A stretch of DNA of 8,554 nt from Giesbergeria sp. (GTDB taxonomy: Bacteria; Pseudomonadota; Gammaproteobacteria; Burkholderiales; Burkholderiaceae_C). Shown in pieces: positions 8,376-8,554 of this stretch. Position 1 is the stretch's first letter. Every line of letters starts with the position of its first letter. Both the position numbers and the translations under genes were made by a program. The notes beneath the pieces are model-generated. The model was not told the origin of the DNA. It ran no database searches and saw only the letters and a program-made list of their open reading frames with translations. The stretch lies in assembly GCA_017987055.1 (NCBI GenBank), contig JAGNUJ010000064.1, forward strand, positions 1 through 8,554, in the 5' to 3' direction.

Positions 8376-8418
8376 AGCGGGGCTGCCGTGCTGTCGTTTC
8401 GTTGCGCTTTAGGTCAAG
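8376..8418. other. Short intergenic gap before jetA
   Basis: This 43-bp stretch is the only sequence between genes in the window. On the minus strand it contains no inverted repeat followed by a T-run, so no intrinsic terminator for the SWIB gene is visible. A TTGACC hexamer lies just after the SWIB stop, but no convincing -10 hexamer sits 16-18 bases downstream. The bases just before the jetA ATG (GGCAGCCCCGCT) hold no good Shine-Dalgarno sequence. The jet operon is therefore either driven from a promoter inside or upstream of the SWIB gene, or from a weak promoter that cannot be recognised by eye. Confidence 0.6.
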
Positions 8419-8554
8419 TTAAGCCAAGTGTTTGCCGACGATGCCGGCCAGCTCAAACATGGTGATTTGCGGCTTGCCAAACACCGGCAGCAGCTTGGCG
8501 TCGGCGTTGATGGCGCGCTTGTTGGCGCTGTCTTGCAAGCCGTGGGCTTTGACG
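8419..8554 (-). CDS. SWIB/MDM2 domain protein, C-terminal fragment
   Basis: Only the last 44 codons and the TAA stop are in the window; the start lies beyond the right edge. The visible peptide begins VKAHGLQDSANKR and continues INADAKLLPVFGK, then ITMFELAGIVGKHLA. This matches the second half of a SWIB/MDM2 fold, whose usual hallmarks are a 'HgLqd..NkR.I..D.kL..vFg....v.MFel...v..Hl' pattern ending the protein. Small SWIB proteins, often with a basic Lys/Ala-rich N-terminus, are common in Burkholderiales and Chlamydiae. Their bacterial role is not well defined; a chromatin- or DNA-associated function is usually assumed. It is probably a chromosomal gene unrelated to Wadjet, but its stop is only 43 bp from jetA on the same strand, so read-through into jetA is possible. 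Confidence 0.88.
   Translation of the reverse strand, partial: VKAHGLQDSANKRAINADAKLLPVFGKPQITMFELAGIVGKHLA

Noticed and set aside
8389..8417. Possible sigma-70 promoter for jetA (TTGACC as -35 on the minus strand)
   Set aside because: The hexamer 17 bases downstream (ACAGCA) is a poor -10 match and no better one occurs at suitable spacing, so it is not annotated.

Overview
The window is one block of leftward (minus-strand) genes, about 99% coding, from a high-G+C bacterium. Codon use is strongly biased to C/G at third positions. A bacterial SWIB/MDM2-domain protein sits at the right edge. Together these suggest a betaproteobacterium, probably Burkholderiales/Comamonadaceae; that placement is inference.

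Layout in transcription order (right to left): (1) the last 44 codons of a SWIB/MDM2-domain protein at 8419-8554; (2) a 43-bp gap with no clear promoter or terminator; (3) jetA (DUF3375, kleisin-like), 6927-8375; (4) jetB (DUF4194, KITE-like), 6159-6926, whose ATG directly follows the jetA stop; (5) jetC (SMC/MukB-like coiled-coil ATPase, 1160 aa), 2699-6181, overlapping jetB by 23 bp; (6) jetD (DUF3322 + DUF2220, Toprim nuclease), 1471-2730, overlapping jetC by up to 32 bp; (7) a UvrD/Rep-like superfamily 1 helicase, 1-1481, overlapping jetD by 11 bp and running off the left edge.

Genes 3-6 are a complete, apparently intact type I Wadjet (JetABCD) anti-plasmid defence system. In characterised Wadjets, JetA, JetB and JetC form an SMC-type complex that extrudes DNA loops with ATP. 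JetD is the nuclease that cuts small circular DNA once extrusion is blocked. The nucleotide-binding and metal-binding motifs are visible and intact in JetC and JetD.

The least expected feature is the helicase. Its only possible N-terminal ATG lies inside the end of jetD, so it looks like a translationally coupled fifth gene of the operon. Its Walker A motif is non-canonical (second glycine of GxGKT replaced by alanine). A second curiosity is an 18-bp hexanucleotide tandem repeat in the jetC/jetD overlap that supplies three alternative in-frame starts for JetD. No tRNA, rRNA, CRISPR, insertion sequence or transposase was seen.
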